Of a stretch of DNA of 42,097 bases, positions 35,027-42,097 are shown piece by piece; the stretch's first letter is position 1; every line of letters begins with the position of its first letter. The stretch lies in contig JAFGAK010000127.1 in the NCBI GenBank assembly GCA_016933745.1, positions 1-42,097 on the forward strand, given 5' to 3'. Made by a program: the position numbers and the translations under genes. The DNA is from Bacteroidales bacterium (lineage in GTDB: Bacteria > Bacteroidota > Bacteroidia > Bacteroidales > UBA12170). A model generated the notes under the pieces. That model worked only from the letters and a program-made list of their open reading frames with translations, ran no database searches and was not told where the DNA came from.

Positions 35027-35869
35027 ATGAAAAAAACATTTACCCTTTTTATCGCAATCTTTTTAGTTTCGTTTCTTCATGGACAAACCATTCTTGCAAA
35101 ATGGACTTTTCCAACTGGATCCTCTTCTGATTTGACAGCCGAAGTTGCCAATTCTTTAAATGTTGATGCAACACTATTTACGGAAGGTGGAACTTCTGCA
35201 GTTGAATTGAAAAACGGATTAACTACCTATGCTGCTCAAGCAAGCGGATGGGAAAACGGACAAAATTCAAAATCTTGGCAAGTGGAATTAAATACAAGTG
35301 GAAGAGGTGAAATAACCCTGAGTTCGGTTCATACTGCCGGAGGAACTAACCCGGGACCAAGAGACTGTAAAGTTCAATATCGAGTTGGTGCGGAAGGTGC
35401 TTGGACTGATATTCCCGAAGGATCGTTTTCAGTAGCAAACGATTGGACAACTGGAGAAATAGACCGGCTTCCGCTTCCTATAGAATGTGAAAATATTTCT
35501 TCTCTCTTTGTTCGATGGGTTCTCACAACCAATAAGGATATCAATGGAGATGACCTTATTTCAAGTGGAAAAGCTAAAATTGACAACATTATTTTTGAGA
35601 GTGGTGTATTGCTTGGCAATGAAGCGTTGTCAAAAGAAATGTTTAAGGTATATCCAAATCCTTGTATCGATTATTTAATGATTGATTCTCCAATAAACAT
35701 AGTGCAAGTAGTAATTTATAATATTCTTGGGAAAATAGTTTATAATACCAATATACATGAAACCAAACACCAGATAAGTACGAATGATTTTAAAAATGGA
35801 ATTTATATTGTTACTATTAAATTAGAAAACTCTGAAGAAATCATCGCTCATAAAATCTCGATACGTTAG
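35027..35869 (+). CDS. T9SS type A sorting-domain surface protein
   Basis: This 280-residue exported protein has a signal peptide (MKKTFTLFIAIFLVSFLHGQ). A beta-sandwich-like region at about residues 22-190 begins TILAKWTFPTGSSSDLTA, contains CKVQYRVGAEGAWTDIPEGSF and ends KAKIDNIIFESG. The C-terminal sorting domain of about 75 residues starts MFKVYPNPCIDYLMID, with NILGKIVYNT, NDFKNGIYIVTI and a final HKISIR. Cargo of this type crosses the outer membrane through the type IX system, and the sorting domain is then removed. As the last gene of the TonB receptor operon it probably binds or releases the same ligand outside the cell. Confidence 0.9.
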   Translation: MKKTFTLFIAIFLVSFLHGQTILAKWTFPTGSSSDLTAEVANSLNVDATLFTEGGTSAVELKNGLTTYAAQASGWENGQNSKSWQVELNTSGRGEITLSSVHTAGGTNPGPRDCKVQYRVGAEGAWTDIPEGSFSVANDWTTGEIDRLPLPIECENISSLFVRWVLTTNKDINGDDLISSGKAKIDNIIFESGVLLGNEALSKEMFKVYPNPCIDYLMIDSPINIVQVVIYNILGKIVYNTNIHETKHQISTNDFKNGIYIVTIKLENSEEIIAHKISIR

Positions 35870-35948
35870 AAATAATTATTATTTAACAAACCATAATACT
35901 GAAAGAAAAGGTGAGGTTGTTGAATCTGCTAATTAAAAATATAAACTT

Positions 35949-35985
35949 AAAAAAGGGACCTTCTCGAAAGAAGAGTCCCTTTTTG
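35949..35985. terminator. Bidirectional terminator between convergent units
   Basis: AAAAGGGAC (35951-35959) pairs with GTCCCTTTT (35975-35983). An inner TTCT/AGAA pairing closes a CGAA loop, with T residues on the plus strand and an A run (T on the minus strand) on the left. It ends the TonB operon and, from the other side, the 36009-36563 lipoprotein gene. Confidence 0.88.
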
Positions 35986-36008
35986 ATTGCGTTAAAAGAA
36001 GTTCGTTT

Positions 36009-36563
36009 TTATATCCCTAAAGTAATATCAGCAGTAATATAATAGGCAAATGTGAGTGCAATTTCGGTTTCGTTAATATGTCCGTTAATACTGATGGTTG
36101 CAGGATGTAAATTTTTGAGTATATCCGTAAGTACATCAAAATTAGGTGTGCTTGGGTCTACTTCAAACATCATAAAAGGATAAATAGCCGTTGGTTCAGT
36201 AATTTGATAAGTCAAAGTTTTATTGGTAACATCATCCGTAATTGTAAAAACAGCATCGTAAATTTCAATGTTATTTGCGCCAGATAAAGTACTCACTCCA
36301 ATAAGGATGCTTTTTAGATTTACTGCTTTAATAATTTTACCGAAAGCTTGGTCGCCTTCACTTGCACTTGGATCGAATGCGCCACTACCTCCAAAAGCAT
36401 AACTTGAGCTTTTTACGGTTTCAACTTCCATTGGAACTTCCACTGAGTACAGAAAATCTTCCAATACAATATCGAGTGCATCCGTCACTTTATTACAAGA
36501 ATTTAATGTTCCACTTGCAACGAATATGACAATCATCATTAAATAAGCTAATTTTTTTTTCAT
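36009..36563 (-). CDS. Lipoprotein paralogue 1 (unknown function)
   Basis: The protein has 184 residues from the ATG at 36563, which gives a good lipoprotein signal ending LNSC (Cys23). The frame extends upstream to 36626, but a -7 element at 36591-36598 lies inside that extension, so the later start is preferred. The mature part begins NKVTDALDIVLEDFLYSVEVP and ends with ADITLGI. It is clearly related to the neighbouring lipoprotein (36814-37380). Shared blocks include the segment after the Cys, the Phe-Gly-Gly-rich loop, STPNFD, and the last 35 residues (INGHINETEIALTFAYYITADITLG). No named domain is recognised. Confidence 0.8.
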   Translation of the reverse strand: MKKKLAYLMMIVIFVASGTLNSCNKVTDALDIVLEDFLYSVEVPMEVETVKSSSYAFGGSGAFDPSASEGDQAFGKIIKAVNLKSILIGVSTLSGANNIEIYDAVFTITDDVTNKTLTYQITEPTAIYPFMMFEVDPSTPNFDVLTDILKNLHPATISINGHINETEIALTFAYYITADITLGI

Positions 36564-36590
36564 TTGATTCTTTTTTAGTTGAATTAAGTT

Positions 36591-36598
36591 CAAAAGTA
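36591..36598 (-). promoter_or_regulatory. Candidate -7 element of lipoprotein paralogue 1
   Basis: The minus strand reads TACTTTTG, a perfect TAnnTTTG, 28 bases before the ATG at 36563. No TTG -33 element is seen. It argues for separate transcription of this paralogue and against the longer reading frame. Confidence 0.5.
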
Positions 36599-36763
36599 GT
36601 GTTCTGTTAGGTTTTAGGTCGATCACTTTGAAAGCGTAGGAATCTAGTTTGAAAGCGTACGTTTTTATCGAAAAAATTTCGGTTTAATACTAGGAATCTT
36701 TTGAATTGATGAATTAATGGGCTCGTTCAATTAGTAAATCAGCAATTTAGAAAGTAGTAGATA

Positions 36764-36790
36764 CAAAAAAGGCGAAACCGAAGTTTCGCC
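36764..36790 (-). terminator. Terminator of lipoprotein paralogue 2
   Basis: On the minus strand GGCGAAAC pairs perfectly with GTTTCGCC (36790-36783 with 36778-36771) around a TTCG tetraloop, followed by six T residues. It lies 24 bases after the stop at 36814. Confidence 0.93.
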
Positions 36791-36813
36791 TAGAATAGTT
36801 CTTTGTTTAAATC

Positions 36814-37380
36814 TTACTTATCTCCTTCAGGAACACCAACTGTAATATCTGCTTTAATGGAATAATTAAAACCAATGGTAAATCCTGTTTGATTTACATG
36901 TCCTTGAAGACTTACAGTGGATGAGTGTAAAGCGCTGATGATATCAGATACTTTATCAAAATTTGGAGTAGAAGAATCTAAAGTGATAACGGTTCCAACA
37001 GTAAGCGGATTAGTGGAGCTAATTGTATAGGTAAAATTATCGCTATTGGTATTGTCTGTTAAAGAGAAACTTGCATCTAAAAGATCCAAGCCGGTAGCTG
37101 GAGTAACAGAGGTTACAGTTACTTTTATTTCTTTAATTTCAACACGACGTATAGTTGATAAATAAGGAGCCAAGTCGGAATTTCCGGCTGGATTTAAAGT
37201 AGCTGTACCGCCAAAGCCAAAACTATTGTCTTTAGTTGTAAGTTCAGACGCGTCAACATCTACATCAAAAACAACATCGCGTAGCGTAATTTCTAATAAA
37301 TCAGTAATTTTTTTACATGATGTAACAGAAGTGCCTACTATCAAAGTCATTGCAATTATGAGATACGTTAATTTTTTCAT
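36814..37380 (-). CDS. Lipoprotein paralogue 2 (unknown function)
   Basis: This 188-residue lipoprotein (signal ending SVTSC, Cys22) has mature sequence KKITDLLEITLRDVVFDVDVD. It has the same plan as paralogue 1: an FGFGGTATLNP loop, a middle beta-rich part, STPNFDKVSDIISALHSSTVSLQGHVNQ, and a final ADITVGVPEGDK. It has its own promoter (TTTG-N21-TATATTTG) and its own terminator, so the pair are duplicated units rather than one operon. The alternating hydrophobic pattern suggests a small all-beta domain facing the periplasm or cell exterior. Function is unknown. Confidence 0.82.
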   Translation of the reverse strand: MKKLTYLIIAMTLIVGTSVTSCKKITDLLEITLRDVVFDVDVDASELTTKDNSFGFGGTATLNPAGNSDLAPYLSTIRRVEIKEIKVTVTSVTPATGLDLLDASFSLTDNTNSDNFTYTISSTNPLTVGTVITLDSSTPNFDKVSDIISALHSSTVSLQGHVNQTGFTIGFNYSIKADITVGVPEGDK

Positions 37381-37418
37381 CGTACTAGTATTTAAGTTTA
37401 TAATAATGATTTTTGTTT

Positions 37419-37451
37419 CAAATATACAAAAAAACCAATTGGCTAATCAAA
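37419..37451 (-). promoter_or_regulatory. Promoter of lipoprotein paralogue 2
   Basis: On the minus strand TTTG (37451-37448) and TATATTTG (37426-37419) are separated by 21 bases, matching the Bacteroidota consensus, about 40 bases before the ATG at 37380. Confidence 0.65.
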
Positions 37452-37503
37452 TAGTTTTGTTAGTAAAGTATTAATTTTCGTAGCATTTAGCAGTTTGTAA
37501 AAA

Positions 37504-37686
37504 TCAACCGGCTTGTAAGCTTTCTGCTCCAGGTAAATGTCCTGTTAGTTTTGAAGGATCATGAATCAAAACCGGAATGTGTTGTGGGCAAATCCAGTAA
37601 CTAGCTTGTTTAAATTCGAGGTGAACCAAAGGAACTTCTTCTTGGCTTCTTTTGCAGAATACGCATACTTTTTCGGTATTTTCCAT
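37504..37686 (-). CDS. Small Cys/His protein, likely zinc-binding
   Basis: This 60-residue protein has CVFCKR near the N-terminus (CxxC at residues 8 and 11) and YWICPQHIP in the middle. Together these could bind one zinc in a treble-clef-like or ribbon fold. The balanced composition, the regular start and the long separation from other genes argue that it is real, and I recall similar short proteins in other Bacteroidota without an assigned function. A 7-bp inverted repeat TATCAAT/ATTGATA (37715-37721 and 37726-37732) lies just upstream and may be regulatory. Confidence 0.7.
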   Translation of the reverse strand: MENTEKVCVFCKRSQEEVPLVHLEFKQASYWICPQHIPVLIHDPSKLTGHLPGAESLQAG

Positions 37687-37785
37687 TTTCTAAATGTTTA
37701 TTGTAAAATGCAAATATCAATAAAAATTGATACATATAAGTCCTTAAATACCTAAATATGAAAAAAGAGCTTGAAAAAGTCGGGT

Positions 37786-38238
37786 TTATTCGCGGTTTTT
37801 TGAATCGATAATAATAGTAACCGGACCGTGATTGATTAATTCAACATCCATTTCTGCACCAAAAACACCTGTTTTTACTTCTCCGCTAATTTGTTGTTGC
37901 AGTTGTTGAATGAATTTTTGGTATAAGGGAATTGCCCTATCCGGATGAGCTGCTTTAATATAGGATGGCCGGGCTCCTTTTTTGGTACTTGCATGCAGCG
38001 TAAACTGACTAACAAGCAAAATATCTCCTTCTATTTGATTGATAGAAAGATTCATAACGCCTTGTTTATCGTCGAAAATACGCAAGTTGCTGATTTTAGT
38101 GCAAAGCCATTCAATATCTGTCTGATCATCGGCTTCTTCGATGCCAAGAAGAATCAACATTCCTTGATGAATCTCTGCTACGCATTCGGTATGAATGTGA
38201 ACCGATGCTTTCTTTACTCGTTGAATGACAATCCGCAT
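37786..38238 (-). CDS. dtd: D-aminoacyl-tRNA deacylase
   Basis: Dtd hydrolyses D-amino acids and glycine wrongly attached to tRNA, protecting translation. The 150-residue length is typical. The start MRIVIQRVKKASVHI, the catalytic-site motif LLVSQFTLHA, and the tail FGAEMDVELINHGPVTI, containing the Gly-cisPro loop that gives chirality selection, are all present. A TATTTTTG element on the minus strand (38250-38257) lies just upstream and implies a very short leader. Confidence 0.96.
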   Translation of the reverse strand: MRIVIQRVKKASVHIHTECVAEIHQGMLILLGIEEADDQTDIEWLCTKISNLRIFDDKQGVMNLSINQIEGDILLVSQFTLHASTKKGARPSYIKAAHPDRAIPLYQKFIQQLQQQISGEVKTGVFGAEMDVELINHGPVTIIIDSKNRE

Positions 38239-38368
38239 TTTCTTTTTTGCAAAAATAAAGAAAAAGATTCGTTCTTATAAATGGAAATGTGCCACTAGTT
38301 CAATCTTTCGATTCACTATCAGCACACATTTAATTTCCAAAGCAGGAATTCAAATCCTGGCTAGCGTT

Positions 38369-38905
38369 TTATTTTTTCTTTTTATGGTCTAAATTTTTCA
38401 ATTGTTCCATTCCTTCAATGTTCATTTTTCGGGCAATAGTTCCAATACTAGCAAGATCTATCTCGCCTTTGATCACTATCAGTGCGTTTTCGTCGTCCGA
38501 TCCGCCGGCAATTAGTAACAATTCTGTGATGATATCGCCTTTTTCGCGAACCATAAATTTAACATCGGTTCCTTCGTCTTTTACGGTCATTAATTCTTTG
38601 TACTCTTTGCTTGGTAATACGCGCATTACTTCATCATACAGGTTGATTCCTTTATTGCGAGCAGAATCAATGGCAAGAATCCGGATGCTTTCAAGTTTAG
38701 AAACCGACTGACTAAACTCTTTGCCTTGTGCGGTTGTGTCCATTCTGGAAATCATTTCGAACATATATTTGTTCATGGTAACTGAGGTGAAGCCTTCTTT
38801 TCCGTTGTATTTATCAAAGATTTTATCAACGGCTGTAGATTGAGCTTGGAGGTTAAAACTGATGGCAAATAGTGCCAATACAAGTGCTAGGGTGATTTTT
38901 TTCAT
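38369..38905 (-). CDS. DUF4252 domain protein, exported
   Basis: This 178-residue protein has a signal peptide (MKKITLALVLALFAISFNLQAQ) and a DUF4252-type body. Landmarks are VDKIFDKYNGKEGFTSVTMNKYMFEMIS, a Lys/Glu-rich middle, and VREKGDIITELLLIAGG with IVIKGEIDLASI near the C-terminus. The tail is very basic (NLDHKKKK). Proteins of this family are common in Bacteroidota, often next to ECF sigma factor genes, as here. Their function is unknown. It is the last gene of a three-gene operon, 18 bases after its upstream neighbour, and is probably co-expressed with its regulator. Confidence 0.88.
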   Translation of the reverse strand: MKKITLALVLALFAISFNLQAQSTAVDKIFDKYNGKEGFTSVTMNKYMFEMISRMDTTAQGKEFSQSVSKLESIRILAIDSARNKGINLYDEVMRVLPSKEYKELMTVKDEGTDVKFMVREKGDIITELLLIAGGSDDENALIVIKGEIDLASIGTIARKMNIEGMEQLKNLDHKKKK

Positions 38906-38923
38906 GGTTTTAATTTTTAATAT

Positions 38924-39505
38924 TTACGATTTGATTTTATTATTTTCAATTGATTTTAGATGCTTTAACTGCTTGTAAGAGTAGTCGATTTGTTCTACTT
39001 GTTGTAGGTTTTTCATCGATTTATTGTAAGAATTTTCATATACCTTTAAAACATCTGATCCTTTATTTAATAGCTTGAATTTATTGAGATTACGTGTGGA
39101 GATAGCGGCTGATTTCTCCATATTTGTTGCCATCAATCCCAAATATTTTTGAGCAACGGCCATTTCATTTGCGGTTAAAGCTTGGTATTTAGGTGCTGGT
39201 TTTTTAAGGATGAAAAAAGTGCTTGTTAATAGGATAAGAACAGCTGCTGCGTAGGTCAGAAAATGTGAAATTCGGAAATTTGTTTTTTTTGTTTCGATAG
39301 CCGCATTAAATGAATTTTCAAAATTGGTAGTTGGAAATTTTTCAGAGCTTTTATCTTTTAAAACTTGAAAAACAGCGCTGTATATTAGCAAATGTTCAGG
39401 CACTTTGTCTTGCGAAAAAGCCTTTTTTAGGAGCGCTTCCTCGTCGATAGTGGTGTTTCCTTCCCAATATCTTTCAAGTATTTGTTCAATGTTGTACCAA
39501 TTCAT
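38924..39505 (-). CDS. Single-pass membrane protein, probable anti-sigma-like regulator
   Basis: This 193-residue protein has a cytoplasmic N-terminus (IEQILERYWEGNTTIDEEALLKKAF) like the short helical start of many Bacteroidota anti-sigma factors. One membrane segment (about residues 82-101, YAAAVLILLTSTFFILKK) and a periplasmic helical tail follow. No zinc-binding HxxxCxxC motif is present. Its gene overlaps the sigma factor gene by 20 bases, the usual arrangement for a sigma / anti-sigma pair. The role is inferred from context. Confidence 0.75.
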   Translation of the reverse strand: MNWYNIEQILERYWEGNTTIDEEALLKKAFSQDKVPEHLLIYSAVFQVLKDKSSEKFPTTNFENSFNAAIETKKTNFRISHFLTYAAAVLILLTSTFFILKKPAPKYQALTANEMAVAQKYLGLMATNMEKSAAISTRNLNKFKLLNKGSDVLKVYENSYNKSMKNLQQVEQIDYSYKQLKHLKSIENNKIKS

Positions 39506-39998
39506 TTTCTTCTTGTTTTATCAATTTAGATTTGATTGTTCCTCGGGCTCTCGATATATTTACGCGTATTGTGTTAATTGTTAATCCGGTTATCTCTGCA
39601 ATTTCTTCGTATTCATAGCCTTCAATATCTCGAAGCTGAATCAAAGTTTGTTGTTGTTCAGGAAGTTCGTCCATGGCTTTTCGAACTAAAGAATAACTTT
39701 CGGATTGCTCCAAACGATCATGCGGATTCGAGTTGGATGTCGGATCCGTTTTTAATTCTTCCATCCGAACTACCTTTCTTTTTCTCAACTGATCGATGCT
39801 CGCATTTTTCACCATCGTCATGGCAAAAGTTTCCGGATTTCTCACCTGGTCTAACGTAGCCCTTTTATTCCATAACTTTAAGAACGTATCCTGAACAAGA
39901 TCTGCTGCTTCTTCTTCGTGATGGAGATACCGATTTGCAAAGCGAAAAAGCTGATCTCTCAAGGGGAAAAAAGACGCTTTAAATTCTTTTAAATCCAT
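39486..39998 (-). CDS. ECF-type sigma-70 family RNA polymerase sigma factor
   Basis: This 170-residue protein has sigma region 2 (FRFANRYLHHEEEAADLVQDTFLKLW), a short acidic linker, and region 4 with the helix-turn-helix (LPEQQQTLIQLRDIEGYEYEEIAEITGLTINTIRVNISRARG). Region 3 is missing, as in ECF factors that answer envelope or environmental signals. It overlaps the putative anti-sigma gene and leads the operon ending in the DUF4252 gene. Autoregulation of the operon is typical of such factors but not shown here. Confidence 0.95.
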   Translation of the reverse strand: MDLKEFKASFFPLRDQLFRFANRYLHHEEEAADLVQDTFLKLWNKRATLDQVRNPETFAMTMVKNASIDQLRKRKVVRMEELKTDPTSNSNPHDRLEQSESYSLVRKAMDELPEQQQTLIQLRDIEGYEYEEIAEITGLTINTIRVNISRARGTIKSKLIKQEENELVQH

Positions 39999-40103
39999 TC
40001 GAATTTATTTTGTTCAGGGTTTAATTTTTTCTTGATTCAACTTTAAGACGAGCATTGCGCAAAATCATTACAAAACCTTTTAAATTCATTCGCAAAGCTT
40101 TTG

Positions 40104-40111
40104 TATCTTTA
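40104..40111 (+). promoter_or_regulatory. Candidate -7 element before the HlyD gene
   Basis: TATCTTTA differs from TAnnTTTG at the last position and lies 43 bases before the ATG at 40155. No TTTG is found at a suitable distance upstream. Confidence 0.3.
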
Positions 40112-40154
40112 TCGCACAAATTCCATAATGAACTAAAGTAAACCAAAATTAATC

Positions 40155-41384
40155 ATGACACGGAAAAACACAATTATTCTTGCACTGCTGTTAGTAGTTG
40201 TTCTTATTATCTGGTGGGTAATTCCTGGGAGTAAATCCCTCGACAGTATCCTTGTAAAAGCGGAAAGTGGTGAATTTATCATTAGCGTTACGACCACTGG
40301 AGAGTTAGACTCAAAATTTTCAACTGAAATATTAGGACCACAAAACTTACGTAATATTGATATTTACAACGAAATTAAACTCGAAAACCTGGTTCCGGAA
40401 GGAACTGTGGTCGATTCTGGCGATTATATTGCCAGTTTAGATAAAACGGTGGTAATGAATCGGCTTGATGAGATTGATGCCAATCTGGAAAAATTAAACA
40501 CGCAAATTACGAATTCAAAACTCGATTCTGCTCTTACTTTGAGAGCAGCACGAGATAATATCATCAACTTGAGATACGCTACCGAAGAACTGGCCTTGGA
40601 AGTTGAGAATTCGAAGTTCGAAGCTCCGGCAATTCAACGTCAGGCAGAAATTAATTTGGAAAAAGCTGAGCGAAACTACAAACAAGCGGTTGAAAGTTAC
40701 CTTCTTCGAAAAGTGAAAGAAGAAACTACGATTCAACAAATTATGATCGACGAAAAGAAGCAGTTAAGTATAAAGAAACAAACCATGGATATTTTGAGAG
40801 AGTTCACCATACGTGCTCCACAACCTGGAATGGTTATTTATTCTAAATCGCGTCGGGGCGAAAAAGTAGAAACGGGATCGATGATTAGTCCTTGGCGCCC
40901 GGTAATCGCTAATCTTCCTGATTTAACCCGGATGTTGGTTAAAACTTACGTGAACGAAATTGATATCAGTAAAATAAAAGTCGGTCAATTAGTAAATATT
41001 GGAGTAGATGCTTTTCCTGGAAAAGAACTAAAAGGGAAAGTAACGATCGTTGCTAATATTGGTGAAGAGCTTCGAAATTCAAGTGCCAATGTATTTGAAG
41101 TGACCATTGATGTGGAAGGAACCGACGAAGATCTTCGTCCGGCTATGACAACCAAAAATGTAATTATTACCGAAGTGCTCGACAGTGCTGTTTACATTCC
41201 ATTGGAATGCCTCTATGTGCAAGATAGCACGCAATATGTATTCATGAAAGGATATAAAAAAGCAGTGAAAATTGGTCGGAGTAACGATAATAGTATCACT
41301 ATTCTTGAAGGTATTAATCCCGATGATGAATTGTATTTACTTCCTCCTGAAGGCGCTGCTGACTGGAAATTAAAGAATGATTAA
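40155..41384 (+). CDS. HlyD/MacA-type periplasmic adaptor of an efflux pump
   Basis: This 409-residue membrane-fusion protein has one N-terminal membrane anchor (residues 7-25, IILALLLVVVLIIWWVIPG). An N-terminal barrel/lipoyl half (ESGEFIISVTTTGELDSK) is followed by a long coiled coil (about 95-215) and the second lipoyl half (FTIRAPQPGMVIYSKSRRGEKVETG). The C-terminal beta-barrel (VKTYVNEIDISKIKVGQLVNIGVDAFPGKELKGKVTIV) follows. It links an inner-membrane ABC transporter to an outer-membrane channel. It is followed 14 bases later by a MacB-like permease gene, together forming the core of a tripartite export pump. The TolC-like channel is not in the window. Confidence 0.92.
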   Translation: MTRKNTIILALLLVVVLIIWWVIPGSKSLDSILVKAESGEFIISVTTTGELDSKFSTEILGPQNLRNIDIYNEIKLENLVPEGTVVDSGDYIASLDKTVVMNRLDEIDANLEKLNTQITNSKLDSALTLRAARDNIINLRYATEELALEVENSKFEAPAIQRQAEINLEKAERNYKQAVESYLLRKVKEETTIQQIMIDEKKQLSIKKQTMDILREFTIRAPQPGMVIYSKSRRGEKVETGSMISPWRPVIANLPDLTRMLVKTYVNEIDISKIKVGQLVNIGVDAFPGKELKGKVTIVANIGEELRNSSANVFEVTIDVEGTDEDLRPAMTTKNVIITEVLDSAVYIPLECLYVQDSTQYVFMKGYKKAVKIGRSNDNSITILEGINPDDELYLLPPEGAADWKLKND

Positions 41385-41398
41385 GCAAAACTTTTCCT

Positions 41399-42097
41399 AT
41401 GAATAAAGTAAAAGTTAAACTCGAAAAGTATTTGCTAATACTCAATATTGCCTTAAAAGCAATTCTCGAAAATAAGGTAAGATCCATGCTTACAGCACTC
41501 GGGATCATTTTTGGTGTGGCTGCTGTTATTTCAATGTTAGCCATCGGAAATGGAGCAAAAAAAGAAGTGCTTGATCAAATGAAATTGGTTGGAGTAAATA
41601 ATATTGTGATTACACCTCGATTGATTCGTGCAGATAAAAATTCAAGTGCTGATAGTGATCAGGCAGACAATGATTTGGCGAAAGCAAATCTTTCTTCAGG
41701 CATCAACTTAGAGGAAGCGGATGCAATTAAATCAATCCCTACGGTAGATCGTGTTTCTCCAGAAGTATCGAACGAAACGATTATCATTTATCAAAATAAA
41801 AGTATTCAAGGCGACTTTACTGGCATAACAGAAGATTTCTTTAAAGTCTACGGATTAACTATTGTTCAAGGACAATCATTTAGCGAAAAGCATTACGGCA
41901 ATGGCGAACAGGTTTGTATCATTGGTCACAAGATTAAATCACGACTTTTTCCTGCCGAAACAGCAGTTGGGAAACAAGTGAAATGTGGCGATGTGTGGTT
42001 GCGTGTAATTGGCGTGTTGGAAAATAGAGGAATGAGCGCCGGAGATGGTCGGAATTTAGGCATCGACGATTTTAATATGAGCGTTTATGCACCAATA
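41399..42097 (+). CDS. MacB-type ABC transporter permease, N-terminal part (cut by window edge)
   Basis: The 233 codons from the ATG at 41399 run to the right edge without a stop. The start MNKVKVKLEKYLLILNIAL is followed by the FtsX/MacB-like first membrane helix LTALGIIFGVAAVISMLAIG, then GAKKEVLDQMKLVGVNNIVI and a MacB_PCD periplasmic domain (residues about 60-230). The rest of the permease, and probably the ATPase, lie beyond the window. The ATP-binding domain is not fused at the N-terminus, unlike E. coli MacB. Adjacency to the HlyD adaptor supports an efflux role. Confidence 0.9.
   Translation, partial: MNKVKVKLEKYLLILNIALKAILENKVRSMLTALGIIFGVAAVISMLAIGNGAKKEVLDQMKLVGVNNIVITPRLIRADKNSSADSDQADNDLAKANLSSGINLEEADAIKSIPTVDRVSPEVSNETIIIYQNKSIQGDFTGITEDFFKVYGLTIVQGQSFSEKHYGNGEQVCIIGHKIKSRLFPAETAVGKQVKCGDVWLRVIGVLENRGMSAGDGRNLGIDDFNMSVYAPI

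Noticed and set aside
36564-36626. N-terminal extension of lipoprotein paralogue 1 up to an ATG at 36626
   Set aside because: The extension would bury the lipoprotein signal, and it contains a consensus -7 element. The paralogue starts at the equivalent of 36563.
37715-37732. TATCAAT-AAAA-ATTGATA as a terminator
   Set aside because: The stem is only A/T-rich with no following T-tract. It was kept only as a possible operator beside the small Cys protein.

Overview
The window looks like a chromosomal segment of an AT-rich member of the Bacteroidota, probably flavobacteria-like. The evidence is a Bacteroidota-type SecA of about 1,100 residues, a T9SS type A C-terminal sorting domain, several Bacteroidota-style lipoproteins, a DUF4252 gene next to an ECF sigma factor, few Shine-Dalgarno sites, and repeated TAnnTTTG -7 promoter elements, some with a TTTG element 18-21 bases upstream. 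The genes are mostly housekeeping, with a few accessory patches. I saw no rRNA, tRNA, CRISPR array, integrase or transposase.

Layout. At 1-2058 (minus) are a secreted phage-tail-collar-like protein and a large secreted repeat protein that runs off the left edge. secA (2743-6027, minus) and dnaA (6664-8103, plus) diverge from a 636-base AT-rich spacer that could hold the replication origin, because genes on both sides point away from it. Plus-strand genes follow: a sugar-1-phosphate nucleotidyltransferase and an AddB-like nuclease; overlapping aroB and aroA of the shikimate pathway; sucA and sucB of 2-oxoglutarate dehydrogenase; an unpartnered xanthine dehydrogenase molybdenum subunit; and an FKBP lipoprotein with a GT39 glycosyltransferase. 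The FKBP gene has a leader that can fold into a closed three-way junction. An AT-rich patch (22888-24501) holds an unknown lipoprotein and a small membrane protein.

From 28231 back to 24716 (minus) is an enoyl-CoA hydratase / 3-hydroxyacyl-CoA dehydrogenase / thiolase operon for acyl-CoA beta-oxidation. Divergent from it are an AEC-family transporter and a PLP aminotransferase. At 30713-35869 lies the most unusual unit, a tightly packed five-gene plus-strand operon. It encodes a stand-alone TiaS-like (tRNA-Ile2 agmatinylcytidine synthetase N-domain-like) protein, a polytopic membrane protein resembling ECF S components, an unknown lipoprotein, a TonB-dependent receptor and a T9SS-sorted surface protein. 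It reads like a complete cell-surface-to-cytoplasm uptake and modification route for an unknown ligand.

The right part (minus) carries two paralogous lipoproteins, a 60-residue Cys-rich protein, dtd, and a sigma / membrane protein / DUF4252 regulatory operon. The window ends with a plus-strand HlyD adaptor and the start of a MacB-type ABC permease, an efflux pump cut by the right edge.
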